Shown here one piece after another: positions 9,878 through 21,967 of a DNA stretch of 64,000 nucleotides. A model generated the notes under the pieces. The model was not told the DNA's origin. It made no database searches and saw only the letters and a program-made list of their open reading frames with translations. Source of the DNA: Aphelenchoides besseyi. Its lineage: Eukaryota > Nematoda > Chromadorea > Rhabditida > Aphelenchoididae. Position 1 is the stretch's first letter, and each line of letters opens with the position of its first letter. The stretch spans positions 15,128,001 to 15,192,000 of the forward strand of contig JAMPIQ010000002.1 of NCBI GenBank assembly GCA_024699855.1, read 5' to 3'. Both the position numbers and the translations under genes were made by a program.

Positions 9878-10384
9878 TTATTCGGACAAACAAAGCGACT
9901 GTTTGTCAAAGTAAATTCTCGTGTTCTGGAACGCTTTTCTCCACCACGAAGCACATCGATCTCGTAGTTCGCGGTGTGAAGATACCCGCCGATCCGGAAG
10001 TTCAACGGGAACTGACTCGAATTGCTCAAGTCGTCTGTTCAGCTGATCATTCGAATGGTCGATAGGCACAGTGTTGCCGACGAAAACCAACGAATCGAGA
10101 AGTTCAAAACGAGCGAAACTGCTCATCATGCGTTCGAATCCAAATTGATCAAAATGAATCATGAAGGCCAAATGAACGTCCATCGCATTGGGTCGAGTCA
10201 ACAGTTGAATGGGCTTGGGCAGAGAATGAAGTGAATCGGAAGGCAGAACGGTGATGCCAATTGATTCCAAAAAGAGTTTCTCGGCTTTTGCACATCGCGG
10301 TTCCTGGTAGAAGGTGGAAGGATAATCAAAATGCAATTGGATTCGTTGAAGAACTGCCAATTGAAGAATGTTTGCGATCGACAA
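9878..10384 (-). pseudogene. SRR1-like protein, probable fragment
   Basis: The frame contains a helix QLAVLQRIQLHFD, then the block FYQEPRCAKAEKLFLESIGITVLP and, later, DSLVFVGNTVPIDHSNDQL. This order (hydrophobic helix, D/E-P, last-exon-like L-G-I-T-V, then I-x-x-G-N-x) fits the SRR1 domain, a eukaryotic protein first studied in circadian and heme-related regulation. Upstream on the minus strand short coding-like pieces occur (an MSVDKDQLDE start near 10590) but stops intervene and the usual G-x-G-x-F segment was not found. It is probably damaged, though missed introns are possible. Confidence 0.45.
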
Positions 10385-10609
10385 AAAAAGAACTCGTTCT
10401 ATTAAGCTCTTTCTTCAATCAAATCTCTCCGAGTCCTCCTGAGTCAGTCTGCCGTCTACCAGATTGATTTGAAACAAAAAATGATGCGACTGTTGGACGC
10501 AATCAACTTACCAGGGTTTCAAGCGTTTCTATAGTTCATCGATGATGCGACGTACCTCGTCGAGTTGGTCTTTGTCCACACTCATAGCATCCTACGAAGA
10601 TCATCAGGA

Positions 10610-11438
10610 GGTGTATAAGCGTTCTGAACTCTTTTGCCGACTGGAATGTGAAAATTCGACCGCAGTTACTCGGATTGAAATCCTTCGACAGCCATGCGCA
10701 CTGACTCGAGTTTTGCTCAAATGACGGAATCCACGTATAGCTGATTACGTCGAGTGGTTTAATGGCATCCGCGGACTATTCTTTAGACTCTGATTCCACA
10801 TGATTAAGAAAAAAGTCTCGTGCAACTTTTGTTTCTTGCTTAAGGGTTCTCTCCAGAACTGGTCCCTGGATTTCGACCCTTCAATTCGTACGTTTTGCTT
10901 TGTTTGCTCTTGTGGCTGCAATATGAAACAAGAACGACGTAATTAGTTTAAAGTGTTTATTGTCGACCTGTTCTTTTGTAGTCGATCCAATTTTTCTGAT
11001 CGAAACTCGACATTCTCGCGACCATCGGTTTAAAGTTTGAATCATTGTTGCCTTTCAACTTGAATCCTTTATTTCGAGCGAGCCATCTCTTCCGACATTC
11101 GTTTTAAAGTGGACGTGAGCACAAGAAGAGTTGACCGGTTGAAAACTGTCTCGAGCAGACCAGAAAACCTCCAATAACCACCGTCAATCATTGTGCTCGA
11201 CAAATCCGCAGACCATCAAAAGCTTCGTTCGATCACTTGGTATTCTACGCAATCACTTAACGATGTCTACATGACTTTTACGTTAATTATCCGACGCGTT
11301 TTCGATCTTTCAAATTCACGCTTCTAATTTTTGTCTTTATAGTATCCGTTACGAAGTTAAAGAACATTTCTCCTGAACACGTCGAACAACAATTCCAACA
11401 CTAGATTTCATTCCACACGAGTCAATCGATTAAACCGC
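10610..11438. other. Non-coding stretch with interspersed repeat
   Basis: No convincing gene. It carries one copy of a 93-bp repeat (11247-11339), also found at 14717-14809. Confidence 0.4.
11247..11339 (+). repeat. 93-bp dispersed repeat, copy 1
   Basis: Identical to 14717-14809 except for one T/C change (CGATGTC-T/C-ACATGAC). Both copies are in the same orientation 3.47 kb apart and outside genes. The flanks are also weakly similar (CACTTG shortly upstream of each), which suggests a longer diverged unit. Confidence 0.85.
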
Positions 11439-12842
11439 TCAATTTTCCGTTGAGTTGAACGTGGAAGTTGCGGGAGTGTGAATCGTAGTCGCGAGTTTCT
11501 GGGCAGCTTGTTCATTAGCCACGAGAGCAGGGAAATATCGTGGAATTGAACTCGACGTTGAATTGCCAACCACGCGCAATCGAAAAGCGAATCCGGTTGA
11601 CTGAAACCATTGATCTTGATTGGACTGTTGGACTTACTTTATGGTAATTCGATAAGTCTCAGAACTATCGTAATCAAACCACTTGTTGGTATTGGTTACA
11701 AGCAGCGTTCTCTCTCCATCGCTGTGAAACATCAAATCGTATTTAGTGAATACGTAGTCGGTCTTTTCTTGAACCATTGTGTTCAGATTGATCTTGAACA
11801 GATACTGACAATTCTCTTTAAAGTGAGTTGTGTACAAATTTGGACCAACACAAATACAGGTCTCATAATCGATCTAAAGTCGTTTGAACATAAGAACGTG
11901 CACAGGAACTTACCTTATATTCGTGTTTGATAAGAAACTTGTTGTCGATTAGGAAATGGAAGCTTTCGTTCGTTGTAATGGAGATTTTGACCAGCTCAGT
12001 AAACCGCTCTTGGTGTCTCGCTCTAACGAAACCATAAAGATGGTTGTCGTACATGCAGACTGTCTCCAGATCGCGGGATAACTCGAACACAGTGCCCAGT
12101 TGCAGATGATCATCATCTTCAATCTCTATCGGTTGATATGTATGGAAATCATAACCCTTAGTTATAAGACAAACTCGAGCTCGTGAATTTGGTGTTTCTT
12201 GTTGGCCAACTAAGTACTTAGAACAGTAGAGCCATTGATCTTCAATGACATTTTTGATCGAGAATCGCGAATTGTGAAAATTAAGTTTTGCAACTCCAAT
12301 GTAGTGCTTGTCTCCAGAATCAAATACGACGACTATCGTGCTCAGATTCACCGGAAAGATCCTATTGTATGTACAACTATAATAGTTCTCCGACGGGAAC
12401 ACAATATTCATGTTCGGCAGTGACTGAGTATCGATGTAAAATTTGCTACAACACACTTGTGCTTTGAGGTTATGGTTTTTTCTTACGTTGTCTTGAAGTT
12501 GAACAAATCGACTACAACCAATTCGGACTTGTCAGGAATAATCGAATAACGTCCATCAATGAAGTAGCTGTGGGCGTAGATTAAACGCTTGGTTTTGTGC
12601 AAATACGCACGTTGAGTTTTGACGTATTGGTTGACCTCAATAGGTCTTCGTTCGTAGATCTCATCGGAGTTGAAAATCGTCTCATCATCCCGGAACTGCT
12701 CGTACCATTTCTGAATACTCGAAAGATTCACTTTGATTCCAAACTTTGAGTGAATACGATCGCGAGCAGCCGCTTCGGAAGCTCCATCGACAAAATGTCC
12801 GTAGATTGCAGCACACAGTCGAAGTTCTTGTTGTCGATCCAT
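11439..12842 (-). CDS. Protein with mariner-type HTH_48 domain and beta-rich body
   Basis: Four exons join in frame. The start at 12842 reads MDRQQELRLCAAIYGHFVDG; residues about 4-60 (AAARDRIHSKFG, SSIQKWYEQF) resemble the HTH_48 domain that begins mariner transposases. The rest, about 370 residues, is rich in alternating hydrophobic strands with repeated blade-like patterns such as LYTTHFKENCQYLFKINL, suggesting a propeller fold, and contains no transposase DDE motif. Junctions are TT|KFYID (41-bp intron at about 12450-12490), EYK|IDYETC and TIK|STGFAF. The end is TGA at 11439-11441. The pairing suggests a host gene that took its DNA- or protein-binding head from a transposase. Function unknown. 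Confidence 0.6.
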
Positions 12843-13223
12843 CGTCGCGAAATCACGACGTTGTGTTGAAACTAAAAAAAGCACGTTTCTCGGTCTTTTA
12901 AACCCTGTGACACTGCGTGTCTAAAGGGTCACACCACAAAAGAGCGTACACGTTCACTCGCACCCAAAAAATTTCAGTGAGCATGTGAGAGACCGCCCTT
13001 CCCTTGACATGAGTGTTTCGAAACAACACGGAGGTTGGTTGCGAAATCGGTGGCAAGAGCTGTTTTTTAAGTGGCCAACGATGTTCACTCGCATAGCATT
13101 GAACGATTCGAAAGAGCAAACACTTTCGAAATATGTTCATGAGCAGGTGGTGAACAATAATCGATGAAGTTTTTTTCCAATATGCCAAAAGTCACAAAAT
13201 CAAGTCGTTTATTTCAAATGAGC

Positions 13224-14082
13224 TCAACGGTCAATCTGTTTATGAGACTGTTGAGTTGAATTGGTGATAAGAGCGGCCGGAGTTTGAGTTGTCGTTGGGG
13301 TGACCGATGGTTCTGCACCAGTGGCGACTTGAGGACTCAGTCCCAGAGCGCTCTTTGTTTTTTCGTTCGTCTAAACAGCACTCGATAGAATGCGTTGAGC
13401 CCAATTCATAAGTTACCTTTTCTTTTGGTTCAACAGCAGTTTTTGTTTCCTTGGTCTAAACACTAAGGATAAGATATTGACTGATCATCACCGACCTTTT
13501 CTTTTTGTTCAACAACCGATTTCGTTTTGTTAACTTTAGACTGAAAGAAGCTAACCAGTTTGTTAAACTAAATACTCACCTTCTCAATAGACTGGGCCGT
13601 GTACTCTTTGTAATTGAGAGTTGATTGCGATTGTTGAGTTCGATCCATAACCGCCGACTTCTCTTTAGAGGGATCGGGCACTTGATCAATGGAATTTGAG
13701 AGCGGAATTCCTTTAGATTGTGATTTTTCGTGAGTGGGCGGCTTCTCTTGAGTTGGAACCTGAAAACCCGATGCTCGTCAATGTCGATCGTCAAACTCAC
13801 TTTCTCATCGGTCTTTGGTTTTTCCTAAAGAAACTACTGATCAATGAATTTAGCCAGGTACTCACCTTCGTTTTCTCCTGAGCGGTCTTCACCTCCGTCT
13901 TAGGCTTGTTGGGTGGCGGCAAAACCAGCGACTCGGCGGACTTTCCAATCTTGCGAACATTTCGCTTCTTAGCCGGAGTTTTGCAAGTAATTAGCTGAAA
14001 GCGAATGACGGAACTTCGAATAGAAAGTGATTACCTGAGAACTCAAAAAGCAGAAAAACAACCACAGGACCAATTGCACCAT
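13224..14082 (-). CDS. Secreted Lys/Glu-rich protein with many small exons
   Basis: Starts MVQLVLWLFFCFLSSQ at 14082, a clean signal peptide, followed by a GTAATC donor. Seven further small exons join in frame, one of them only eight codons (EKPKTDEK). The mature part is polar, with repeated K-T-K and Q-K-E-K patterns, Pro and Thr near the end, and TGA at 13224. There are no Cys after the first exon boundary except one, no membrane span and no recognised domain. Such low-complexity secreted proteins occur in nematode cuticle or secretions, but that role is only a guess. Confidence 0.6.
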
Positions 14083-15067
14083 CGCTTGAGCTCGTGTTCA
14101 AATGACTTTCGGTAAGTTCAAATCTTGTGATTGGGTAAACGACAATTTACATAAACCACAGAGATGTAGTTTCATTTATTAAGTAAGTTTATTTGGTATG
14201 CGTGGATTAGTCGGACAAAAATTTGTCGACGTCTTCCAATGAGGTGAGTACTCAATGATTAGCTCAAACCAACGAAGGTCTAAACGAATGAATGTTCAAG
14301 TCAATTCCTCAGCAACCATCTTTTGCTTTCTTGTAAATTCATAGAAATCTTGGCGAGCAACAAACATTTTTGATCGGAGACGTCTTTGGAATTTCAAGTG
14401 ACAAACGCTTTTCGCTCTCAATCGTGATGTCGCAGGAGTTTGATTTCTAGTTTACTTTACATGCAATTTTATCTGTCGATTCCATTGTGTTGCTAGATAG
14501 ATTCTGCAGTTCCAATGCAATAAAGTTCAGGCTCTTATGTTTATTCAGATAGCAACACTTAGTCTATGATACATCGCCAAGTTTATCCACCAAAGCCGAT
14601 TAGACGAACCGAAGTCTTCTCATCGGCAGGTGTTTTGGTTGGCGATATCAGCAAAAGAAACCCGAGGCTGGTGTGTCATTTACCGATGCCATTTCATTTT
14701 TGATTCACTTGATTCCACGCAATCACTTAACGATGTCCACATGACTTTTACGTTAATTATCCGACGCGTTTTCGATCTTTCAAATTCACGCTTCTAATTT
14801 TTGTCTTTAAGCAATGAACTGAGTTAACTTTTCTCGTGAGTTGGTTGCAATTGCTAGTAGCATTAAATAAAAGAGCTGAATGGATGTAAGTCTACTTAAA
14901 AGCCAATTGTTAGTGGAATCTTCGACAGATTTAGAAAACAATAAAACCGGTTACCACAGTACCTGCCGTTGGGATACAACTGCCGTGTACCGTAAGAAAG
15001 TCTTCAAACAGCCACGTATGTAATGTGTTTTTCGCAGTACATCTAGAAATTTAGATGAACGTCACAC
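14083..15067. other. Non-coding stretch with dispersed repeat
   Basis: No gene supported. The second 93-bp repeat lies at 14717-14809. Short coding-like pieces from 14950 on could be 5' exons of the peptidase gene but could not be joined. Confidence 0.4.
14717..14809 (+). repeat. 93-bp dispersed repeat, copy 2
   Basis: Same orientation as the copy at 11247-11339, with one base difference over 93 bp. Confidence 0.85.
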
Positions 15068-15383
15068 TTGTTCGTGTATGGCGGCGAGTACCTTGATAGA
15101 AACGAAAATGTCTATTCAAGACAACTCAAAAACAAAGCTCTCCTACCAGTTAATGTTGGACTGCCTTTGCTTGCAGACAGAACAACCTTCATTGTTCTCA
15201 ACTTTGAAGTAAGTTGCAGAAAAAGAAAAAGGTGCTTGGAGCGTATTATGTGTAATTGCGATTCACACACAAAATGCCCAACTTTTGCTCGTTTATCTGA
15301 GCTTTGTCGAGTGCACCTTTCGTGTTAAAATTGATTTTAAGTCTTTCAAATTCTAAAAACTCTTGTTATTTGATTCATCTTAG

Positions 15384-17278
15384 TGGCTCGAATATCATGT
15401 AAGAGAGTAATGATTGCTGTTAACTTGTCAAGATTTTTCAGCTACATTGCCAGTGCTCAAACTAGTCAAGGTGGTTTTTGTATGAGCAACGCGGCCGGAA
15501 CCTCGAAGTGTACGTATGGCCGCGAGTACGATGGATACACTCATGATTGTTTGACTTATTCTGGAGCGACACCTACAGAGATGAAACCAAATTACTACTC
15601 TGACTCCACCTTAGACGAAGTAAAGAACAGATTGAAAGTGGGTGCGTTTATTGCGAGCGAGATAAGTGTCAACTAACTATTAGGGTGGGGAGAAAGTTTT
15701 CGGACAGTTGCATTATGCCAAAAGACTAAAATTTTTGTTCCAAAAATGTCAATTTTTGTCCAATTTTTTGTTTTTGTTGGAGGATTAATGTCTTAATTAA
15801 TTGAAGATCAGAGTTAAGTATTTAATCTTCAAAATAATCGCCATTAGATGCTACAACCACTTCCCAACAATCAATCAAGTTCAGGATGCCGCGCATGTAG
15901 AAATCGCTAGTTTTTGAGTTGAAAAACTGTTGGATTGCTATTTGAATTTCGTCAATTGTATCAAACGAACGATCACGCAAAAAATGTTCCATTGATCGAA
16001 AGAGATGATAGTCACTAGGTGCGATATCCGGACTGTACGGTGGATGCGGAATCAGTTCCCAATTCAGTTCTTGAATTTTCTTTTGAGTGATTTGAGCAAT
16101 GTGTGGCCGAGCATTGTCGTGATGTAAGAGAACGGGAGATTCACGATCGAGAAGTGCGAGATTCAGTCGTTCCAGTTGTTCACAATAGTGTTCCGCGTTT
16201 ATTGTATGCCCTTGTTCCAAGCATTCCCAATAGTAAACTCCATGAATGCTCCAGAAAACTGATATCATAACCTGAGTACAAGTTTTGAACAAAAAGATAA
16301 TGTGCAACTCACTTTCTTTTCTCGAAAATCGCGAACTGGAATTTTATCAGCTGCTTGCCCTTCACTTAACCACTGATGGCCGCGAAATGGATTACGTAAA
16401 GCAACCCATTTCTCGTCCATTGTGATCAAGTTATTCAAAAACGAAGTGTGCGCTTGTCGACGGAGTAGTTGTTGAGCAATTTGAACACGCTTCTCTTTTT
16501 GATTTGCCGTGAGCAAATGAGGAACCCAACGCGACAGTTTCCATACTTTTCCATGATCGTGGAGTACTTTGAGAACTGTTTTGTGATCACAATTGAACTC
16601 GTAAGCAAGCATTCGCGAAGTCATTGATGGGCTCTCTTCAATTTTTTGAATAGCGGCAGTTTTCGATAACTTTGGTGGTCGTCCTGTTCGTTTCTTGTCT
16701 TTGAATTCGGCTCCTTCTTCTCTGAATCGCTTAAACCAGTCTCCTGCTGTACTTCTTGTGACTGTCCCTTCTCCATAAGCAAGACAAATTCGATGAACCG
16801 CGTTGCTGATTGACGAACCGTGTACGAACTTGTAATGGAGCAACAATCGAACTTGTTCGCGATTCAAATTCATTGCAAATTGACGATTTAACACTCACAA
16901 GTTTTAAACAACCAACAAAAACAAAAAATTGGACAAAAATTGACATTTTTGGAACAAAAATTTTAGTTTTTTGGCATAATGCAACTGTCCGAAAACTTTC
17001 TCCCCACCCTAATATAAGAAGGACTAATTTTAGTGATTCAAAGCACCGACAGATTTCGAGCTCATCAGAATTTGCCCGGGCACCTCGACGACAGAAGCAA
17101 TGTTTTCATTCCCAGGCCATGGCACAAAGCGCAAGGTGCGCACGCGTTGTTGGTTGTTGGATGGTGGAATCATAGCAGAGAACATCATCTGCTGGTTAAG
17201 AATTCATGGGGTCCCGAGTGGGGTGTTGACGGTTATTCCTGGATTCTTTATCAAGCATCGGATACCTCGGTCTTTTAA
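15384..17278 (+). CDS. Divergent papain-family (C1) cysteine peptidase, 3' exons
   Basis: Exons 15384-15398, 15442-15665 and 17034-17278 join in frame. The middle exon has Cys-containing segments (QGGFCMSNAAGTSKCTYG) and TLDEVKNRLKVGAFIAS, matching the papain region where a helix precedes the K-x-G-P-V-x-V-x-I strand. The last exon carries AHALLVVGW with the catalytic His and VKNSWGPEWGVDGY with the catalytic Asn and its Trp. The upstream part with the catalytic Cys (CGSCWAF) was not found. Open sequence at 15068-15210 may be an earlier exon but does not show it. The gene is either incomplete as modelled or lacks the nucleophile. A mariner sits in the last intron. Confidence 0.65.
15680..17012 (-). 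mobile_element. Mariner transposon, complete, with 101-bp inverted repeats
   Basis: The 1333-bp element starts TTAGGGTGGGGAG and ends with its reverse complement, flanked by TA on both sides (15678-15679 and 17013-17014). Terminal repeats 15680-15780 and 16912-17012 match with one visible difference, far longer than the roughly 30 bp usual for mariner. It lies within an intron of the C1 peptidase gene, so excision and splicing would both leave the host message whole. The transposase frame is intact. Confidence 0.93.
15822..16873 (-). CDS. Mariner transposase
   Basis: A two-exon frame of about 336 residues, near the usual 345. The N-terminus has the HTH_48 pattern (REQVRLLLHYKFVHGSS), then WFKRFREEGAEFKDKKRTGRPP, the second HTH and linker. 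Catalytic residues are present: MDEKW (first Asp), HHDNARPH (second) and SPDIAPSDYHLF (third, the D of SDY, 34 residues after the second), i.e. DD34D. A 41-bp intron (16272-16312, GTGAGT to CTCAG) joins REKK to VMISVFW; read without splicing the frame stops. It has no internal stops and may be active. Confidence 0.88.
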
Positions 17279-17439
17279 AAGAAACATACAATGCCACATT
17301 AACTCGAATGAGAAAGCTGTGAACTCCTCTTTTGTCAATAATCCAATAAATTTCTGTTCAATCTTCAAGCGCTCATCAAATACAAGCAATAGCGAGATCA
17401 ATAAAGAAATTGCTAACAGTTAGAGTTGTCAGAATTAGG

Positions 17440-19090
17440 TTAAAGTAACAGCTGTCCAAGTAGAATGTTGGCTTCTTCGTAGCTCACGTATCGCTTGACA
17501 TGTGAGTTCAAATCGGCCGACGAAAGTCGACGACGTTGCCGGGAGCTCATTCTCTTCTGAAATTGATTCCTAGTCAAAATCTCAAAACTGTGTTACCCGA
17601 AGCAAATCGTTTATGACGTGAAAAGATAGGTGACGCAATGATAGCCGGACATCCAAGATTTCGAAGAAACGATCTGATTGGCATTCGCGTCCAACAGCTT
17701 GATTCATAACAATCAAGGTCTTGGTTTTGTTTACAATTATGTCGTCATGTCTACTTGTGAACAGAACTACACGTCTAAACAACATCCGAGTAGTAAAGAA
17801 CGTATCTCAAGTTTTCCGTTGTTACAATAAAAACAAAATCAATATTTCTTCTAAAGGTAGATGAGAGGATGAAAATGTAGATTACCTGCATCTATGATTT
17901 GCTCGATCAAATATGAGTCGATAGCATTTGGTAGTCTTGCTATCACCGTATGTCTCAATAGACATAATACCATTTCCATTATAAATTTTTCTCGAACGAG
18001 CGACGTCCCACGGCTAAAAAACTTGGTGTTAATGTGTAAATCGTAAGGACAACTTGCATCGGTTTTGGGGCCTTCGACCGTATTCTTCACCCATTTAGTG
18101 TCGTTCTCGTAGTCGAGTGTGTACACACTGCCATCGATGTGCTCGTTGAAGAGAAATGACAGATCATCAACGACGTCAAAAGCCCAATGCAATGTGTGCT
18201 CATTCTCATGTAAGGATTCAAACTTATATGGAAGATCGGGGATCTTCAGACGAGTTAGATGAATCAATAAGTTCTTCTAGAACTATCTCATGAATTGAAA
18301 ATTACGGACAATTACCTCATCAAACTCAAATTTGTAGGCATGCGTACGCTCTATAGATATCTTTTGGTATACTTGAGAGAAAGGTTCATCGGAATCAAGG
18401 TCAATTAACATAAGATTATAAGAAGAAGTAAAGTAAAACCTTACGGGAGGAGTACGATAAGTAGCTAAGAGTAGGTTTTCAGAAAAATGATAGGTGGTGA
18501 GCTCAAAGGTTTCTATGTGGAGTTTACGCAAAACGTACTCTCTGCGAACACTAACACCATCGATGTTCCATGAGTAGAAGTATTGGCCACACGGACTCAG
18601 CTTTCCATTTTCAAGTTCACAATCCAACGTTCCCATTACCTTTGGCTCAATAGGAAAGGTATCGCCCTCAACGCGAATCATCGTAGTTTTCCACAAAAAT
18701 TGGGTCAAGTTATCGGACTTCATCTTGTAATAGAACGTTATCGAGTAATAGAACGTTGTCTCGTCGATGAAGTCCAATAGATTTGTGTAATGATATTTTT
18801 TTGGTTCCACCAACTCTTCGAAGACTTTGGATGCTATCATAGCGAATAACAAGTCTACAGCACTTGCAAAAACATTGAACTGAATTCTTACCGGAACTTC
18901 GTCCAAACTTTGAGATCGAACAAGTTTGACCACTTTACAGTGCCTAATCAACACATTCTGACCTTGGATTCCCAACAAGTTTTGTTCAGTTAACGTTCAT
19001 CTTTTGGCCGATCACGAGCTCACTCAACGCGGGAATGTGCGCACAAGAGTCCCGGACGATGCGGCCGTTTTTCCCGTAGGTTTTTGGCAT
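17440..19090 (-). CDS. Large beta-rich protein of unknown family
   Basis: Joined exons run from MPKTYGKNGRIVRDSCAH (19090) through a long frame 18978-18310, then FDE|KNLLIHLTRL, DAG|EEILI, FL|LRVVLF and LLR|KRMSSRQRRRL to TAA at 17440. All junctions fit GT-AG with 35-60-bp introns, but the first junction (near 18960) is uncertain. Strand-rich motifs such as GQYFYSWNIDGVSVRREYVL and YNLMLIDLDSDEPF suggest a propeller, as in the gene at 11439-12842, though no sequence identity strong enough to prove relation was seen. There is no signal peptide or membrane span. Function unknown. Confidence 0.5.
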
Positions 19091-19535
19091 TTTGTTTTAA
19101 TCGGAAACTAAAGCTCAGCACTTAATTACTGAATACGTAAATGAAAATCCATTTGACTTTAACTCAGTTTCGAAACTCAAAACAAAATGCCAAATTGAGA
19201 CTCGAAAATCTAAGCGAACTCGTTGGAAAGTCTTTGAAATCATTTATCAGTCTTCGTTAACTACTGTAATTTCTAATGTAAACTTTGACGCTCAAGGATA
19301 CCGATCAATTGGAATCTTTGAGTTCTTAATGTTTGTGTTTTCAACCGTCAACTTATGGCGAATCATCGTTCCTTCAATCTTCCGTTCGTGTACTCACTTT
19401 CTCGACGAGTTTCAATTGGCTTACAAGCTTCTTTGCGTATTGTTTAGATGTTACAACACGGTCGATTTCGGCACATTCTCTCCTCAGTTTCATAACTTGA
19501 CATATCACCAGTAACGAGTTTATGTACAAACAAGC
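19091..19535. other. Intergenic region
   Basis: Upstream region of the 17440-19090 gene and 3' region of the monooxygenase. One 61-codon frame (19329-19514) has no support. Confidence 0.4.
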
Positions 19536-21627
19536 TTAGAATATCGTCGACATATCAAACTGTAAATCGAACCAAAGAAGCATGAAGGAGAACACGAAGA
19601 AGAAAAGGAAAACATATGAGAAATAGGAGAGAAATGAAATACCCGTCGGTCCGGAACAAAACGCCCACAATCCAGCAATCAAGATGTAGATTGTAAAGCC
19701 GGCAAGCCATTTCATCGACACATAGCGAAAATATTCGTCCTAACCATTAAGCTCAGTTAGATCTTTTAGCTTATTTCTTACCACTGTTCCTCGGCGAATG
19801 TGTCTACGCGTTCGACATTGTCGATTCTTCAACGGGAATTTCACTCGTTCCGGCGCCGTCCAAATCGCTTCACGAGCCTTCGGCCATGAGTCGGGACCAA
19901 CAAGTCGATAGGCATACGGAAGATTTCCACCCATAAACAAACGCAAAGCAAAACGAAAGTCGGAGAGCGCAATCTGAACGTTTCGAGCAGCTAAACTCAT
20001 TCGATGGGATCAAACTCACTTGTTTAATTGGTGGATAACAGCCGATCATTTTGGCCAACTCATCCATGTAAGGAACATAATCAACTTGTCTGCAACAGAT
20101 AATATGTTTTGATGTAGCAACTTACATCGTGTGTTTTTTGGATCGAAAGTATCGTCGACGCATTGCTTTTCGTTTCTCATCGATATCGAGTTGACGTTCC
20201 GATTCAGAGGGCAAATCGCAACGACCAGCAAACACTCGAGCAACCCAACGGCTCTAAACCATTTGATTTACAATGTTCGTAAACTTGCGAACTCACTTGT
20301 ATTTCAGAAATCGGAGCCACACTTCCAATCGGTTGAATTAAACCGATCACCGCAATGTCTGATGCATTAGTCGGGAAGACAAACTTGTACAAATTAACTT
20401 CATGATCCTACAAAATGCATGACGTTATCGATCGTCATTCGTGTGTTACATTAATCGGAATTATCTGCGGTTGAAGGTACGAGAAGCCAAATGTGTAGCC
20501 AGTACAAAAAATAATCACATCTGCCGGAAATCGACGGCCGCTACTCACAACCACACTTTCTTGTTCGATGTATTCAACGTCTTCCTGAAATTAACTCTCA
20601 CTAACAACCATTTTGAAGTCTATTACTGTGACCGTAATTTGTCCACTAGCCAACAAATTGACTAGCGCATCATTGACTGTTGGATGCTGTTGGAAGAAAC
20701 GGTGATTGGGTCGAAGACCATACAAATCGTGGCACATTCGTTGCTGTAACTGGTGTTCCATAAAATCGTTGGCTACGGACCACGGGATTGTATTCATCCA
20801 CCATTGATAGCGACGAGATTGAAAAATTATATCGTAAGGCATTCCACTTATCGCACAACGATTGAAAATCCAAGAGCCGCGTCGAGTCGAAACGGTGACC
20901 GTCCGAGCGACTTTTGTCAATTCAACCGCAATATCCAACGCCGAATTACCGATGCCAATCAGAAACACATCTTTTCCTTCGAATCCACGATAATCACGAT
21001 ATTCTTTAGCGTGCAGAGTGCGACCTTGAAAGTTTCGAACTCCTAAAGAACAACGACAATGAAACGAACGTTAAGGACAACGAACCGGGAAAAGTTGGCG
21101 TCTGAGGTATACTGTGATGCCCGGTGCACAACATCAGTTTGTCGAACAGTTCTTCTTGACCACTTGATAACTTCACAATCCACTTTGTTTCATCCGAGTT
21201 TCTCCGAATCTAAAGTCTAAGTTGCATTCAAACAATTTAACTTCGAACTTACGATTTTGACTTCAGTGTTCAATTTGACGTATTTTGTAAGATCGAAATG
21301 CTTGGCGTATGCTCGAACGTAGTTCATAACCAACGAGTGATGCATGAAATTCGGATACTCTTTGGGCGGCGGGAAATCTGAGTAGGCCATCATCTCTTTG
21401 GAAGTGTTCACAACCGTCGACCTCATCACCGTGCCTCCATTCTTAAACAACAAGCCATCTATTCTCACCCACTATAATGAACGTACGTTCGGTAGATCGG
21501 GTCTGTAGTTCCAGAGGCCGCCAATGTCTGAGCTTCGTTCATAGCAAACGACATCCAATCCCTCACTGATACAAGCTTTAATGGCTGGAAGTCCACTAAC
21601 TCCCGCGCCAACAATACAAACACGCAT
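19536..21627 (-). CDS. Flavin-containing monooxygenase
   Basis: A multi-exon FMO that oxygenates soft nucleophiles using FAD, NADPH and O2, usually on the ER membrane. It starts [19 protein letters not shown] at 21627 (the FAD GxGxxG), then [12 protein letters not shown], the FMO signature [14 protein letters not shown], the NADPH-binding [14 protein letters not shown], and the later FCTGYTFGF (the TGY/ATGY motif). It ends with a hydrophobic tail ([18 protein letters not shown] and a second stretch [15 protein letters not shown]) that would anchor it in the membrane. All expected parts are in order, with about nine short introns, and the stop is at 19536. It looks functional. Confidence 0.9.
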
Positions 21628-21967
21628 TCTAAATCGATGAAAACGATCACAAAAGGTTATTGATTCGAGCAACAAACGCGTTCATTTCACACATCAAACA
21701 GTTGAGCTAACAAGAAAAGATAGTGAGCGAAACTTCAGAACCCAAAAAGCAATTTGCAATTGAAATTTTCGGATTTTGGTTTGTGAATTCCCATCGAAAG
21801 GTTGCGCACTTATTAGCCCTGCAAATCTCGTTAATCGCCGCTTCAAGACGTGACTTCTGGTGCGTTTGGAAGTGGCATATTCGCACGAAAGACAACGAAA
21901 AAACTTGCATTCTCGTCAACTGCACGACTTCCAGTTTCGAAATAACTAATTTCTGCGAGCGAGATCG

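Noticed and set aside
15680..17012. C1 peptidase exon broken by mariner
   Set aside because: With the element removed, the flanks form a GTGTC...TTTTAG intron joining the exons in frame, so the insertion is intronic.
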